Shown in pieces: positions 18,520 to 27,501 of a stretch of 58,146 nt of DNA (the first letter of the stretch is position 1; every line of letters starts with the position of its first letter). Both the position numbers and the translations under genes were made by a program. Source of the stretch: JANQLU01 sp964434955 (GTDB taxonomy: Bacteria; Planctomycetota; Planctomycetia; Pirellulales; Pirellulaceae); assembly GCA_964434955.1 (NCBI GenBank), contig CAYSXI010000011.1, positions 1-58,146 on the forward strand, written 5' to 3'. The notes beneath the pieces were generated by a model that saw only the letters and a list, made by a program, of their open reading frames with translations, did no database searches and was not told where the DNA came from.

Positions 18520-19548
18520 TCAGACCAGCCGCCATTCGGCTTGATAGTTCATTCCCAGATTGATGATTTTTTGCAGAAGTTGCTCATAGTCGATTCCGAC
18601 TTTTTCAGCCGACTCTGCAAAGTCTTCCCCGAATGAAAGATTGGGATTGGGGTTGGCCTCGAGGACATAGACTTGGCCATCCTCACTCAAGCGCAAGTCC
18701 ATTCGCGCGTATCCACTCAAGCTCAAAGCCTTATAAATTCTTTTGCAGGTCGCGATGATCCGCTGCTCGACTTCGGGAGCCAGGTTTTTGGCTTCGAGTG
18801 TTTCAATACCCAGCTTCTGCTGATACTCAAGATCCCACTTCACCCTCGCCGTCGCAATTTGCGGCATTCCTTCCGGCGCATTTTCAAAGACCATTTCCCA
18901 AATTGGCAAGACGGTGACGCGCCGGTTGCCGAGGACCCCAACGTACATCTCGCGGCCTTCGATATACCGCTCGACCAGGGCGTCGGTTTCCAACTCATCA
19001 TGAACAAACTGAATTCGCTCAATCAGTTTTTCATCGTCGTGAACCACCGACGATTGGGTTATGCCCAACGAAGCATCTTCGGAAACAGATTTAACAAGCA
19101 AGGGGAACTGAAGCGTTTTCGGCCGCCTTGGTTTTCGTCCCTTCGGAAAAACGTGAAATTTGGGCGTGCGAATTCGATGAAACGCTAGAATTTTTTTCGA
19201 CAGCGGCTTGTCGTTCGCCAAAAGAATTCCGCGAGGATTGCAGCCCGTGTAGTGCTGCTTCATCAGTTCGAGGTAACTCACGACGTGATGATCGTAGACG
19301 CCCACACCATGAAATTCTTCCAGAAGGTTGAAAGCAATGTGCGGATTGACCTCTGCCATCGCGCGACGAACCACCCCCAAGTCATCATTGACTCCAACGG
19401 GGACCACTTCGTGTCCCATGCCGCGCAGGGTTGTCACGACATCGTACTCGGTCTTCCACTCCAGTATTTCCTCTTCCGAAAATCCGTCGGTCGATTCGGG
19501 AGGCACCAGAGATTCATGCATCAATACGATGACGCGGAGCTTTTTCAT
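18520..19548 (-). CDS. ATP-grasp ligase (D-Ala-D-Ala ligase-like), 342 aa
   Basis: The sequence has an N-terminal pre-ATP-grasp part (VIVLMHESLVPPE) and an ATP-grasp core with FPLLVKSVSEDASLGI (ATP-binding lysine and loop), EGREMYVGVLG, YARMDLRLSEDGQVYVLEANPNPNL (metal-binding Asp/Glu/Asn). These features are shared with D-alanine-D-alanine ligases. However the N-terminal text is unlike canonical Ddl, and no cell-wall genes are nearby, so a different carboxylate-amine ligation is likely. ATG 19548 is chosen, as it begins the fold; an ATG 33 bases upstream is less likely. It follows the zincin gene on the same strand after about 120 bases, so the two may act together. Confidence 0.82.
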   Translation of the reverse strand: MKKLRVIVLMHESLVPPESTDGFSEEEILEWKTEYDVVTTLRGMGHEVVPVGVNDDLGVVRRAMAEVNPHIAFNLLEEFHGVGVYDHHVVSYLELMKQHYTGCNPRGILLANDKPLSKKILAFHRIRTPKFHVFPKGRKPRRPKTLQFPLLVKSVSEDASLGITQSSVVHDDEKLIERIQFVHDELETDALVERYIEGREMYVGVLGNRRVTVLPIWEMVFENAPEGMPQIATARVKWDLEYQQKLGIETLEAKNLAPEVEQRIIATCKRIYKALSLSGYARMDLRLSEDGQVYVLEANPNPNLSFGEDFAESAEKVGIDYEQLLQKIINLGMNYQAEWRLV

Positions 19549-19668
19549 TGAACTCTTTTCAATCAATGCCCAACAAGGCAAAGGAACACGGGTAAAATGG
19601 ACTCTCTTTAGCCGTGTTTCACAAACCGTGTTTCAAACCCAATAACGAAACTCAAAACGCGACCAAAC

Positions 19669-20790
19669 TCAAAGCGCGACGCGATGCGATCCATTTCGCG
19701 ACAAATTAACTGCTTGCACCGTTAGCATCGCCAAAGCGTTTTGTTTCAGCACGGCTTCGTCCCCGTTCACGCGAAGTCCCAACTCCCGGCAGCGATCAAT
19801 CATTTCGCGCAAAACCTGCTTCACATTGTAATGGTATTCGCCCGTCCAGGTGCAGACGATCCGAGCCAATTCGGCTTGTTGTTTTTGCAGAAAGGCCGCG
19901 GCCGTTTTTCGATTGCTCGTGTTGGAGGTTTCTCCAAACAGCCGAAACAGCTCATCGTCAAAACAGGACGGGCGATCGAAACCGTAGTGAGCCCGCTTTT
20001 GTCGATAATACTCACCCAGCGTCACCTTAAGGCGATTGACCGGATCGATTTTCTTTCGACTCGCGATCGCAGGCTTTCGATTCACCAACTCAGCGAACAA
20101 TTCGTCAACCAGATTCAGCTTGTGAATCGCAGGCCAATCTCGGTACTGCTTCCGCCAATTGGATTTTGGTTTTAACCAGACCGCAAATGTCTCCGCAAAA
20201 TCCTCCGCAGGGTGGCTTTGGGCATACCAGGGCTCAAGGTGATTTACGTAGTCGCGACTATTTGGATCCGGCCGATAAGTGTCAGGGTAGGGTTCGTTGT
20301 AACGTCCGAAGAGTTCACGGTAACGTTTCCGCCGATGTAAGCGATAGGCCGTGTCAAATGCATGACCAATCTCATGTCGAATGATCTTGAGGCACCAGGT
20401 TCGGGTTCCACCCTCCACTTCAAGCATCTGCGATTTCTCAAGTCGCGCCAGCCGCGGATGCGAAAGATAAAACGGAATGGCAATTCCCGGAATTCCATCC
20501 GGGCAGTACCACTCGTCACTCAACCATGCGTGGGGTCGGAATCGGAGACCACGAATTGCAAGCTCTTCCCAAACTTGGCAAACACATTCATAAAGCCAGG
20601 TCGACTCCAGGTCCAACTCCAGATCACAAATTCGCATCTGCAACAGTTCACGATCGGGCATCCGCGTCCAATCCATTGACTTCTCAGAAGACCTCACGGA
20701 TCGGCGCACGACCGCATCCTGCCTCTTCGAAGGAAGGACTGCCATTTGCGACTGATACGATTTCCGTTTTGAGGTTTTCTTCCCGGCCAT
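19669..20790 (-). CDS. Putative zinc metallopeptidase (HExxH), 373 aa
   Basis: The zincin signature is clear: His139-Glu140-x-x-His143 in IIRHEIGHAFD, with a downstream HPAEDFAETFAVWL block (Glu196 or Glu200 as third ligand). This arrangement fits the group annotated as putative zinc-binding metallopeptidases. The first 35 residues are basic and rich in Lys/Ser, with no signal peptide, so it is probably cytoplasmic. The rest of the protein (about 250-373) is helical and of unknown function. It lies directly upstream of the ATP-grasp ligase gene. A ligase plus a peptidase could make and cleave or trim the same peptide-like bond, which is inference. Confidence 0.8.
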   Translation of the reverse strand: MAGKKTSKRKSYQSQMAVLPSKRQDAVVRRSVRSSEKSMDWTRMPDRELLQMRICDLELDLESTWLYECVCQVWEELAIRGLRFRPHAWLSDEWYCPDGIPGIAIPFYLSHPRLARLEKSQMLEVEGGTRTWCLKIIRHEIGHAFDTAYRLHRRKRYRELFGRYNEPYPDTYRPDPNSRDYVNHLEPWYAQSHPAEDFAETFAVWLKPKSNWRKQYRDWPAIHKLNLVDELFAELVNRKPAIASRKKIDPVNRLKVTLGEYYRQKRAHYGFDRPSCFDDELFRLFGETSNTSNRKTAAAFLQKQQAELARIVCTWTGEYHYNVKQVLREMIDRCRELGLRVNGDEAVLKQNALAMLTVQAVNLSRNGSHRVAL

Positions 20791-20912
20791 GGGCGAATTT
20801 CAAATCCGATTTGAAACTTGTTGACCAACGCACGGCGCAGCCAGATTGGCTAGCGTTCTTATATTGGAAAGTGCGATTCTAAGTCAACTTCGCCTTTTCG
20901 AGAATACTTTTT

Positions 20913-21329
20913 TTAAGATTCAGTTTGGACGGAATCGGCGACAGCCAGATCAGATGACGGGACGAAGATCGCTTTCATCAAATCGCGTCGACCGACGACG
21001 CCAACCAACTTGCCACAATCGAGAACGGGCAAAACACGCGTGCGATGCAAAACGAAATGGTTCGCTGCTTCTTCGATCGGCATTTCCGCCGAAACATGCG
21101 AAAAATCTCGATTCATGTGCAAACTAACGGGCGTTTGGCGCATGTGGCTGTCATAAATGGCCGGAAGCAGCTCCGATTCCGAAATCGTCCCGACCAACCG
21201 GCCCTCAGGAGTGACCACCATCAAACTGTTGACATTCTCATCCAGCATCCGAATGACGGCATTTTGCACGGAACATTCGGGGGAAACGCTCGCGATTTGG
21301 TCACTCATGATTTCCAAAAGTCGTATCAT
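20913..21329 (-). CDS. Tandem CBS-domain protein, 138 aa
   Basis: Two CBS modules make up the whole protein: residues 6-60 (IMSDQIASVSPECSVQNAV, MVVTPEGRLVGTISESEL) and 70-125 (MNRDFSHVSAEMPIEEAA, LPVLDCGKLVGVVGRRDLM). CBS pairs bind adenine nucleotides and report energy state to partner proteins. As a stand-alone module its partner is unknown. It is separated by about 120 bases from the zincin gene downstream and about 300 from the cupin upstream, all on the same strand. Confidence 0.88.
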   Translation of the reverse strand: MIRLLEIMSDQIASVSPECSVQNAVIRMLDENVNSLMVVTPEGRLVGTISESELLPAIYDSHMRQTPVSLHMNRDFSHVSAEMPIEEAANHFVLHRTRVLPVLDCGKLVGVVGRRDLMKAIFVPSSDLAVADSVQTES

Positions 21330-21628
21330 TTTTGGGTCCCTAGGCTTTGGATTCTGAGGGTCTCGAAGCCCGAGCCGAATGAGAATCAGACAATTCTCGC
21401 CCGATTCGATTCCTGTCGAGCTGCTAGTGATATTTTACCGGTCTTGGGTCAGATAGCTTTTCGTAGGCCGAAGTCAAACTTTTGTCGCCCAGGTTGGAAA
21501 TTTATGCTCAAAAGGCCCCTCGCGGCTCTCACCTTTTCTTTCTTGACCCAAAATACCGGCTTGGCCGCGTTGAACCTTTGGGATCAACCAAAATCCAGTT
21601 TCGCGTGGAAGACCGTGACCTTGGAGGC
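21330..21628. other. Intergenic region between cupin and CBS genes
   Basis: It holds only a weak plus-strand reading frame (21504-21632, 42 codons, beginning MLKRPLAALTF, GGAAA upstream) which I do not accept as a gene. I see no terminator or clear promoter. Confidence 0.4.
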
Positions 21629-22021
21629 CTAGACATTGATCGTTTGCCCGCCTTCTTCCCGTGATATACCAAAGACAACGTAATGGGCATCTTGTTCGCC
21701 TTCATTGTGCATGGCATGAATCTCGCGAGGATCGACAATGATTGAATCGCCGGGTGCAAGCGGAAAGGACTCGCCATCGATTTCCATCGACGCGCGACCT
21801 TCGACCAATACAAATACTTCCTGCATGTCTTCGTGGTAGTGAGCCGCGAATGATTTTCCAATCGGCAACTTCGCCCAATTGACCATCATGACCTGCCCCT
21901 TCTGCAGATGGTCGCAGGTCGCCAATACTTTCTTCAGCACCCCGGGGTCCGATGGGTCTTCGTGAGACGCAGGTTCAAATGAAAGAGCTGAAGCTTCGAT
22001 AAATTTCATCGCATTTTCCAT
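21629..22021 (-). CDS. Cupin-domain protein, 130 aa
   Basis: A single conserved-barrel cupin: the first motif reads as SFAAHYHEDMQEVFVLVEGRA (G-x-x-x-H-x-H-like with Glu), and the second as PGDSIIVDPREIHAMHNEG. Metal-ligand His and Glu are in the expected places, so a metal-binding small-molecule or sugar-binding role is plausible. The exact function is unknown. ATG 22021 gives MENAMKF; an internal ATG at 22009 is also possible. Divergent from the HDOD-GGDEF gene with about 190 bases between starts. Confidence 0.85.
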   Translation of the reverse strand: MENAMKFIEASALSFEPASHEDPSDPGVLKKVLATCDHLQKGQVMMVNWAKLPIGKSFAAHYHEDMQEVFVLVEGRASMEIDGESFPLAPGDSIIVDPREIHAMHNEGEQDAHYVVFGISREEGGQTINV

Positions 22022-22212
22022 TATGAAGATATGTAAACCAGCCCGCGCGATTCGCCTCGAAACTGGAAAAACTTTCCATCAAGTTTGACATCCGTTTCTC
22101 GATTCGAAAGCCCCGTACGGAAGCTTTAACGGCACATTCGGTACTGACTTGATAATCGAATTCGATTCGCCAAACTTCAATTTCCAATTCGCGCATTGAC
22201 GAAATCAGGGGT

Positions 22213-23673
22213 ATGAATAGCACTCTGGAATTGTCGAACATTATCCACATCGAGGATCTACCCAGCCCGCCCTCCGTGGCGGCGAAAATCCTGGATTTGT
22301 ATTCCGACGCCAATTCCGACACGGCCGAATTGGAACGAGTGATCTCAGCGGACCCGATTCTATCCGCCCGTGTGATGACGTATGCAAACTCACCGACCGT
22401 CAACACCGCAAACGAAATCACGACGATTCGGGATGCAATTGATATTCTTGGGACAAGAATCATCAAGACCATTGCGTTGTCATTTTCTTTGACAACGCCA
22501 ACGGCATCCAAAGCCCTTGAAAATTTTGATCTGGACGCGTTCTGGAACGGGTCCATGGTTCGAGCCGTGGCGGCCAAAGTTCTTTGCCAACGATTTTCAT
22601 TCGATCAGGAACATGGATTCCTTTCCGGGTTGATGATGGAAATCGGCGAGTTGGCGGTCGCCTTCTCCAACCAGACCAAGGATGAGATCCTTGCGGCCTA
22701 CCCCGAATTGCATACCGATCGACCGTTTGCGCTCTGTCATGGGTCAGATCCCTTTGACTACTATCAATTCGGTGGCCTCTTGTTGCGTGAATGGAAGTTT
22801 CCGATCGAAGTCATCGAAAACGTTTCCACCATTTGCTCCAACATCCGTCCGAACGAATTTCAACGAACGCTGATGCTGGCCGCGGGAATCGGCAGAATGA
22901 TCTTCGATGATTCCTACGAATACCACCAGATTTGCCAGATCAAGGAATTTGCCAGTAAACGCTTGCGTATTGCCAACAACCTGTTCGAAGAAATATTTGC
23001 CCAGACATTGGACGCATGGATTGGCGACTCGATGATGCTTCAAATGGATTCCGAACTTTCGATTCAGGAGATCGAATCGGAAGCCAAGAAACAGATCTCC
23101 AGCTTGTCGCTTAATCTGCATCAGGAAAACACGCTGATCGCCGAAGAAAACGAAATGCTTCGCGGACAGGCACTGGAAGACCAATTGACCGGACTTTCGA
23201 ATCGCCGGGCCTGGGAACAGTCCAGCGTTCAAGAGTGGTCGCGGGCGCAACGGTCCCAGGAGCCCTTTACGCTGATGGTCATCGACATCGACCATTTCAA
23301 AAATGTCAATGACATTCACGGGCATACCGTTGGCGATATGGTGCTGGTCCACGTTGCAACCTTGTTGCGAACGAACGTCAGAAAGTACGATCAGGTTTTC
23401 CGTTTTGGCGGGGAAGAATTCACGATCATGCTGCCCAACTGCAGCCAGGAAACCGCAGAAGCCATTGCCGTTCGACTTTTGCAAGTGGTCGAATCGACTC
23501 CGGTTTCCTTTGCTGGAAAAACCATTAACGTGACAGTAAGTGCCGGTGTTGCACTTTGGGATCCTTCAACGCATTCCACCATCGAGGCACTCTTCGAAGC
23601 CGCCGACGAAGAGCTTTATCGGGCCAAAAACAGCGGTCGCAATCAGTTCTTCATCTTCAACAGCAAAGCCTAA
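22213..23673 (+). CDS. HDOD-GGDEF protein, probable diguanylate cyclase, 486 aa
   Basis: The N-terminal half (residues 10-260) is an HDOD domain: LPSPPSVAAKILDLYSD, then VISADPILSARVMTYANSP. It lacks the full HD-GYP motif, as HDOD proteins do. The C-terminal GGDEF domain (320-480) has the active site GGEEF at 399-403, substrate residues in DIDHFKNVND, and an inhibitory-site RxxD (390-393) placed five residues before GGEEF. So it should make cyclic di-GMP and be product-inhibited. HDOD plus GGDEF couples a regulatory domain to c-di-GMP synthesis. No transmembrane segment is seen; it is cytoplasmic. The signal is unknown. Confidence 0.92.
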   Translation: MNSTLELSNIIHIEDLPSPPSVAAKILDLYSDANSDTAELERVISADPILSARVMTYANSPTVNTANEITTIRDAIDILGTRIIKTIALSFSLTTPTASKALENFDLDAFWNGSMVRAVAAKVLCQRFSFDQEHGFLSGLMMEIGELAVAFSNQTKDEILAAYPELHTDRPFALCHGSDPFDYYQFGGLLLREWKFPIEVIENVSTICSNIRPNEFQRTLMLAAGIGRMIFDDSYEYHQICQIKEFASKRLRIANNLFEEIFAQTLDAWIGDSMMLQMDSELSIQEIESEAKKQISSLSLNLHQENTLIAEENEMLRGQALEDQLTGLSNRRAWEQSSVQEWSRAQRSQEPFTLMVIDIDHFKNVNDIHGHTVGDMVLVHVATLLRTNVRKYDQVFRFGGEEFTIMLPNCSQETAEAIAVRLLQVVESTPVSFAGKTINVTVSAGVALWDPSTHSTIEALFEAADEELYRAKNSGRNQFFIFNSKA

Positions 23674-23794
23674 ACACGGCTTCTTGAACTTTCGTCTTTG
23701 TTCCTGCGAATCAAGCTCCTAGTGGCCGTCCTGATTCAGAACTAAACTGAAAGTCATCTCGTTAAACGCATCGAAGTTTTTCTCGAGTCCGACT

Positions 23795-25696
23795 TTGGAA
23801 GAGAAGCTGGTTTATTACTTGGCGGCGGTGCCACTGCTTGGCATCGCGGCGCAATTCATTGCCTATTGGTCTCGCCTGCCGTCGATCTTGCTGTTATTGG
23901 GTTTCGGCATTCTGCTTGGCGCCTTCATGAATCCCGACGTGTTGTTGGCGGAGATTTATCATGCGGACGAATCACACTCGATTGCGCCGCACCTTTTGTT
24001 TCCGATCGTTTCACTATGCGTCGGCGTGATCCTGTTCGAGGGCGGATTGTCGCTTCGCCTGGGAGAACTGAAAAGCAGCGGCGTTGCGGTATTTCGCCTG
24101 TGTACCCTTGGGGCACTGGTCACGTGCGTTTTGATCGGCTTTTTGGCCTGGGCGATTCTCGGCCTTCGTCCTTCCATTGCGGCACTCCTCGGTTCGGTTT
24201 TGGTCGTGACCGGACCAACGGTCGTTGCACCCATGATTCGCTACATTCGACCTAAGGGTCGAATTGGATCAATTGTTAAGTGGGAAGGGATCGTGATCGA
24301 CCCGATCGGCGCACTACTTGCCGTTTTGGTATTCGAGTGTTTTTTCGTGAGCAAATCTTATACGTTTCTCGATTCGGCCATCACACTTTTTCTTTCGCTT
24401 TCGATAGGAATTGGGTTGGGTCTGGGCGGGGGAGCCTTATTGATTGTTCTGTTGCGTCGATATTGGATCCCAGACCACCTTCACGGCGTCACCGTCCTGT
24501 CATCGGCAATTTCTATTTTCGCGATTGCCAACATCCTGCAACACGAGTCAGGTCTGGTTGCAGTTACCGTCATGGGAATTTTTCTCGCCAACCAGAAGCT
24601 GGTGACTATCGAGCACATTGTCGAGTTCAAGGAAAACCTGGGCATCTTCCTGATCTCCTGCCTGTTTATTGTTTTGGGATCACGGCTCGACGTCAGTGAG
24701 TTATTTGCCCTTGGATGGCAAGGATTGCTGTTCCTCGCTTTGTTGATATTGCTGGTCCGTCCAGCATCCGTATTCATCAGCCTCATTCGCTCGGGCACGA
24801 CGACATCGGAAAAAGCTTTTCTTTCTTTCCTCGCCCCGCGAGGAATTGTCGCCGCTGCTGTGATCAGTGTGTTCGCTTTGAAGATCCAGGTGTTTGCAGC
24901 CGAGCAAAACGCCCAGGAAGAACTTGTCGGAGCGGGCCAGGTACCCTGGGGCGAGTTCGCCGTTGCCGCAAAACAACTGGTACCGATCGCATTCCTGGTG
25001 ATTGTCGGGACTGTGACCTTTTACGGATTGGCAGCGGCCCCCATCGCTCGACGCTTGGGCTTGGCCGACTTGAATCCTCAAGGAGTGTTGTTCGCTGGCG
25101 CCCAACGTTGGGTATGCGATCTTGCAAAGATCCTGAATGAGATGGGATTCGCGGCGGCCGTCGTCGATACCAATTACAGTCGAATTGCCGCGGCAAAAAT
25201 GGATGGGATCCCCGCCTACTGCTCGAGTGTCCTTTCGGACCATTTGGACGAACATTTGGACATGTCGGGAATCGGGCGAATGCTGGCGGTGACTCCGAAT
25301 GATGGCATCAATGCAATGGCGACCCGCGAATACGCGCATCATTTCGGCCGCAAAAACACTTATCAACTTCCACCTCACGACGCCAATTCCGGAATCCGAA
25401 CCGCCATCGATGCAAGGCTGCGTGGCCGCGAGCTGTTTGGCCCCGAGTGGAATGAAGAGTCCATTTTCAATCGCTACCGGAACGGATTCCGCTTCAAGAA
25501 AACCCGGCTCTCCGAGGAATTCACTTTCGATGATTTTGTTGCCCAGAATGGCAATGATTGCCTTGTAATTTTCGTGGTTGACCAGAATCAGGATCTGAAG
25601 ATCAGCACCGCAGACAGCCCGATTGTTCCCGAATCGGGCCAAACGCTCGTGGCATTGGTCGCGCCCGCGACGGGAAATGGAACGACGGGTTCATGA
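23795..25696 (+). CDS. Monovalent cation:proton antiporter (CPA1-type) with C-terminal RCK/TrkA-N-like domain, 633 aa
   Basis: Twelve or so membrane helices occupy residues 1-415, with antiporter-like motifs (LPSILLLLGFGILLG, LFEGGLSLRLGELK, TGPTVVAPMIR, FLAPRGIVAAAVISVFAL). The cytoplasmic part (about 430-560) is a Rossmann-like nucleotide-binding region of the TrkA-N/RCK kind (VCDLAKILNEMGFAAAVVDTN, LAVTPNDGINAMATREYAHHFG). The family exchanges Na+ or K+ for H+ and uses the cytosolic domain for nucleotide or ion sensing. The start is TTG at 23795; a weak GAG is the only ribosome signal, but no ATG fits the first helix. Ion preference cannot be told from the sequence. Confidence 0.88.
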   Translation: MEEKLVYYLAAVPLLGIAAQFIAYWSRLPSILLLLGFGILLGAFMNPDVLLAEIYHADESHSIAPHLLFPIVSLCVGVILFEGGLSLRLGELKSSGVAVFRLCTLGALVTCVLIGFLAWAILGLRPSIAALLGSVLVVTGPTVVAPMIRYIRPKGRIGSIVKWEGIVIDPIGALLAVLVFECFFVSKSYTFLDSAITLFLSLSIGIGLGLGGGALLIVLLRRYWIPDHLHGVTVLSSAISIFAIANILQHESGLVAVTVMGIFLANQKLVTIEHIVEFKENLGIFLISCLFIVLGSRLDVSELFALGWQGLLFLALLILLVRPASVFISLIRSGTTTSEKAFLSFLAPRGIVAAAVISVFALKIQVFAAEQNAQEELVGAGQVPWGEFAVAAKQLVPIAFLVIVGTVTFYGLAAAPIARRLGLADLNPQGVLFAGAQRWVCDLAKILNEMGFAAAVVDTNYSRIAAAKMDGIPAYCSSVLSDHLDEHLDMSGIGRMLAVTPNDGINAMATREYAHHFGRKNTYQLPPHDANSGIRTAIDARLRGRELFGPEWNEESIFNRYRNGFRFKKTRLSEEFTFDDFVAQNGNDCLVIFVVDQNQDLKISTADSPIVPESGQTLVALVAPATGNGTTGS

Positions 25697-25816
25697 CAGG
25701 TTGTGCCGGTGTCATTGGAGCTCGTTTCGTGAATTTGTCGCGAAAACCACTTGAAGGAGTTTTGCGGCCTGTTGAAAATTAAGAGGGTCTGAGTCAGGTA
25801 ACTTCCGGAGTTTCAA

Positions 25817-26674
25817 ATGCCCTTCCAAATCGGTTGTCCCAAGTGTTCGCGGGAATATACGCTTGCGGACGAAATGCGAGGAAAGGCGATTCGTTGCAAA
25901 GAATGCGCTCATGCATTTCGAATACCGGCGGCCTCTTCCCAGCCAGCTCCCAATGCTCAGACACGTGTGAATTCACAGCCACCCGCTCAACAAGCTCAAC
26001 GGGCTCAAGTCCAACAGCCGTCGGCGCGCGCCGTTGCCCCTCCACCACAACAACCAGCTCCAGCCCAGGCCGCTGCTTCCCAAGCCGGGGGATTCACGCC
26101 GCTACGTTCTGACAACGATGTGTTTGCCGGGCAGATGCCGAACGCCCAAGTCGATCCGTTGGCGAATCACGTCGTGGCGAATCCCGGATTCACCTACGTC
26201 GATCCAAACAAATACGCGCCCAAAGAAGAAACGGAAGTCGACGTTAATTCGCTTTATTTCAATCCCGCCGCAACCGAACTGCAAAAAGACATCCAGCGGG
26301 AAATGGAACTAGAACAAAGCCATCGACTACATTGGTGGCCAACGTTCATCGGTCTCGCAATGAATCTTGTCGCGATTGGGATGGCCATGGTATCCATGCT
26401 CGTGATGCCGGACCTTGCCTTCTTGTTCTTAATCGGCGCGATTTTCGTAACGGGCACCATTAGCGGCATCGGCGAAATCTGGTTGCTGGCGATGATCTCC
26501 AGGTACGATTCCGAGCGCTTCACGATGTGCTTTCTGTTTCCCGTTCTGCGCTACAACTACTTGAGTAAGAACTGGCATCGCCACAAGGATATTGGTTCAT
26601 TTCTCGCGGTCGGTATTTTCGGTGTCGTTGTCGTGGTGATCATGCTGTTCGCCCTTGAGTTGATCAACAACTAG
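25817..26674 (+). CDS. Zinc-ribbon membrane protein with Pro/Ala/Gln-rich linker, 285 aa
   Basis: An N-terminal zinc-ribbon finger (Cys7, Cys10, Cys27, Cys30; MJ0042-like) is followed by a Pro/Ala/Gln-rich linker (about 40-95), a short soluble part, and three or four hydrophobic segments (about 172-285). GGAG lies six bases before the ATG. Such finger-plus-membrane proteins are common in planctomycetes with no proven function. The gene stands alone between the antiporter (plus) and rph (minus). Confidence 0.75.
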   Translation: MPFQIGCPKCSREYTLADEMRGKAIRCKECAHAFRIPAASSQPAPNAQTRVNSQPPAQQAQRAQVQQPSARAVAPPPQQPAPAQAAASQAGGFTPLRSDNDVFAGQMPNAQVDPLANHVVANPGFTYVDPNKYAPKEETEVDVNSLYFNPAATELQKDIQREMELEQSHRLHWWPTFIGLAMNLVAIGMAMVSMLVMPDLAFLFLIGAIFVTGTISGIGEIWLLAMISRYDSERFTMCFLFPVLRYNYLSKNWHRHKDIGSFLAVGIFGVVVVVIMLFALELINN

Positions 26675-26751
26675 TGCAGGCTTGAGAAGCGAAAACGCTA
26701 AACCGGTTCGATTGAACAGGATATCTTTTTGCGCACGCCGGCCTGCGCGAA

Positions 26752-27471
26752 TCAGAAGCACCAGCGTTTTCCGATCGCCGTCGCCTGTCGTTGCGTCAGT
26801 TCCCGAATTCCTTTTTTCCCGACGGCTAGCAGCGATTCCAGTTCTTGCTGGGAGAAGGTTGCTTCCTCGCCTGTGCCCTGAACCTCGACGAATCTTCCGC
26901 TACCGGTCATCACGATATTCATGTCAACGTCCGCGGCAAAGTCGAGTTCGTAATCGAGATCGAGATAGGTTTTTCCGTCCACGATTCCGGCACTGATGGC
27001 TGCGACGCTGTCGGTAAAAGGAAGCTCGTTTGGCGTCGGAAGTTCCTTGCGAATGGAATAGATGGCATCGAATAGCGCAATGAAGGCCCCGGTAATACTT
27101 GCCGTCCGAGTCCCTCCATCGGCTTCCAACACATCACAATCCACGGTCACCATGGCGGGCCCAAGTTTCCGCATATCGACCACCGCCCGTAGGCTTCGAC
27201 CGATCAGGCGTTGAATCTCTGTCGTTCTCCCGTCGACCTTGCCGCGGTCTCGTTTTTTTCTCGGGCTGGTGCTCCCGGGAAGCATGTTATATTCGGCCGT
27301 TACCCAGCCGCGCCCGTCCTCCGGATTCATCCAGGGCGGCAGTTTGAAATCGACGCTGGCCGTGCAGAGAACAACCGTGCCGTCACATTGATAGAGCACG
27401 CTGCCGGGAGTTTTGCGAGTGAAGTTCCGTTTGATTTTGACGGGACGAATCTGATTTGATTTTCTTGCCAT
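26752..27471 (-). CDS. rph: Ribonuclease PH
   Basis: Full-length (239 residues, usual for the family) phosphorolytic 3'-5' exoribonuclease that trims tRNA 3' ends. Seen: VKIKRNFTRKTPGSVL, VVLCTASV, GWVTAEYNMLPGS, the RGKVDGRTTEIQRLIGRSLRA block (phosphate and RNA binding) and VTVDCDVLEADGGTRTASITGAF. ATG 27471 (MARKSNQI) is preferred to ATG 27495 because family proteins begin near the RP-x-x-I/K segment; GAAAGAG lies just upstream. It is 30 bases after argF on the same strand, so it is probably in the argB-argF-rph transcript. Confidence 0.95.
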   Translation of the reverse strand: MARKSNQIRPVKIKRNFTRKTPGSVLYQCDGTVVLCTASVDFKLPPWMNPEDGRGWVTAEYNMLPGSTSPRKKRDRGKVDGRTTEIQRLIGRSLRAVVDMRKLGPAMVTVDCDVLEADGGTRTASITGAFIALFDAIYSIRKELPTPNELPFTDSVAAISAGIVDGKTYLDLDYELDFAADVDMNIVMTGSGRFVEVQGTGEEATFSQQELESLLAVGKKGIRELTQRQATAIGKRWCF

Positions 27472-27501
27472 GGCTCTTTCAATGCGCGTTTTCAATTCCG
27501 T

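Noticed and set aside
21504..21632. Plus-strand frame of 42 codons with a signal-like start between CBS and cupin genes
   Set aside because: Only a weak GGAAA precedes it and its end runs into the cupin gene; I could not support it.
24701..25642. Long minus-strand open frame of 313 codons inside the antiporter gene
   Set aside because: It is antisense to a well-supported transporter gene. Its product has no membrane or domain pattern. Long antisense frames arise here from codon bias.
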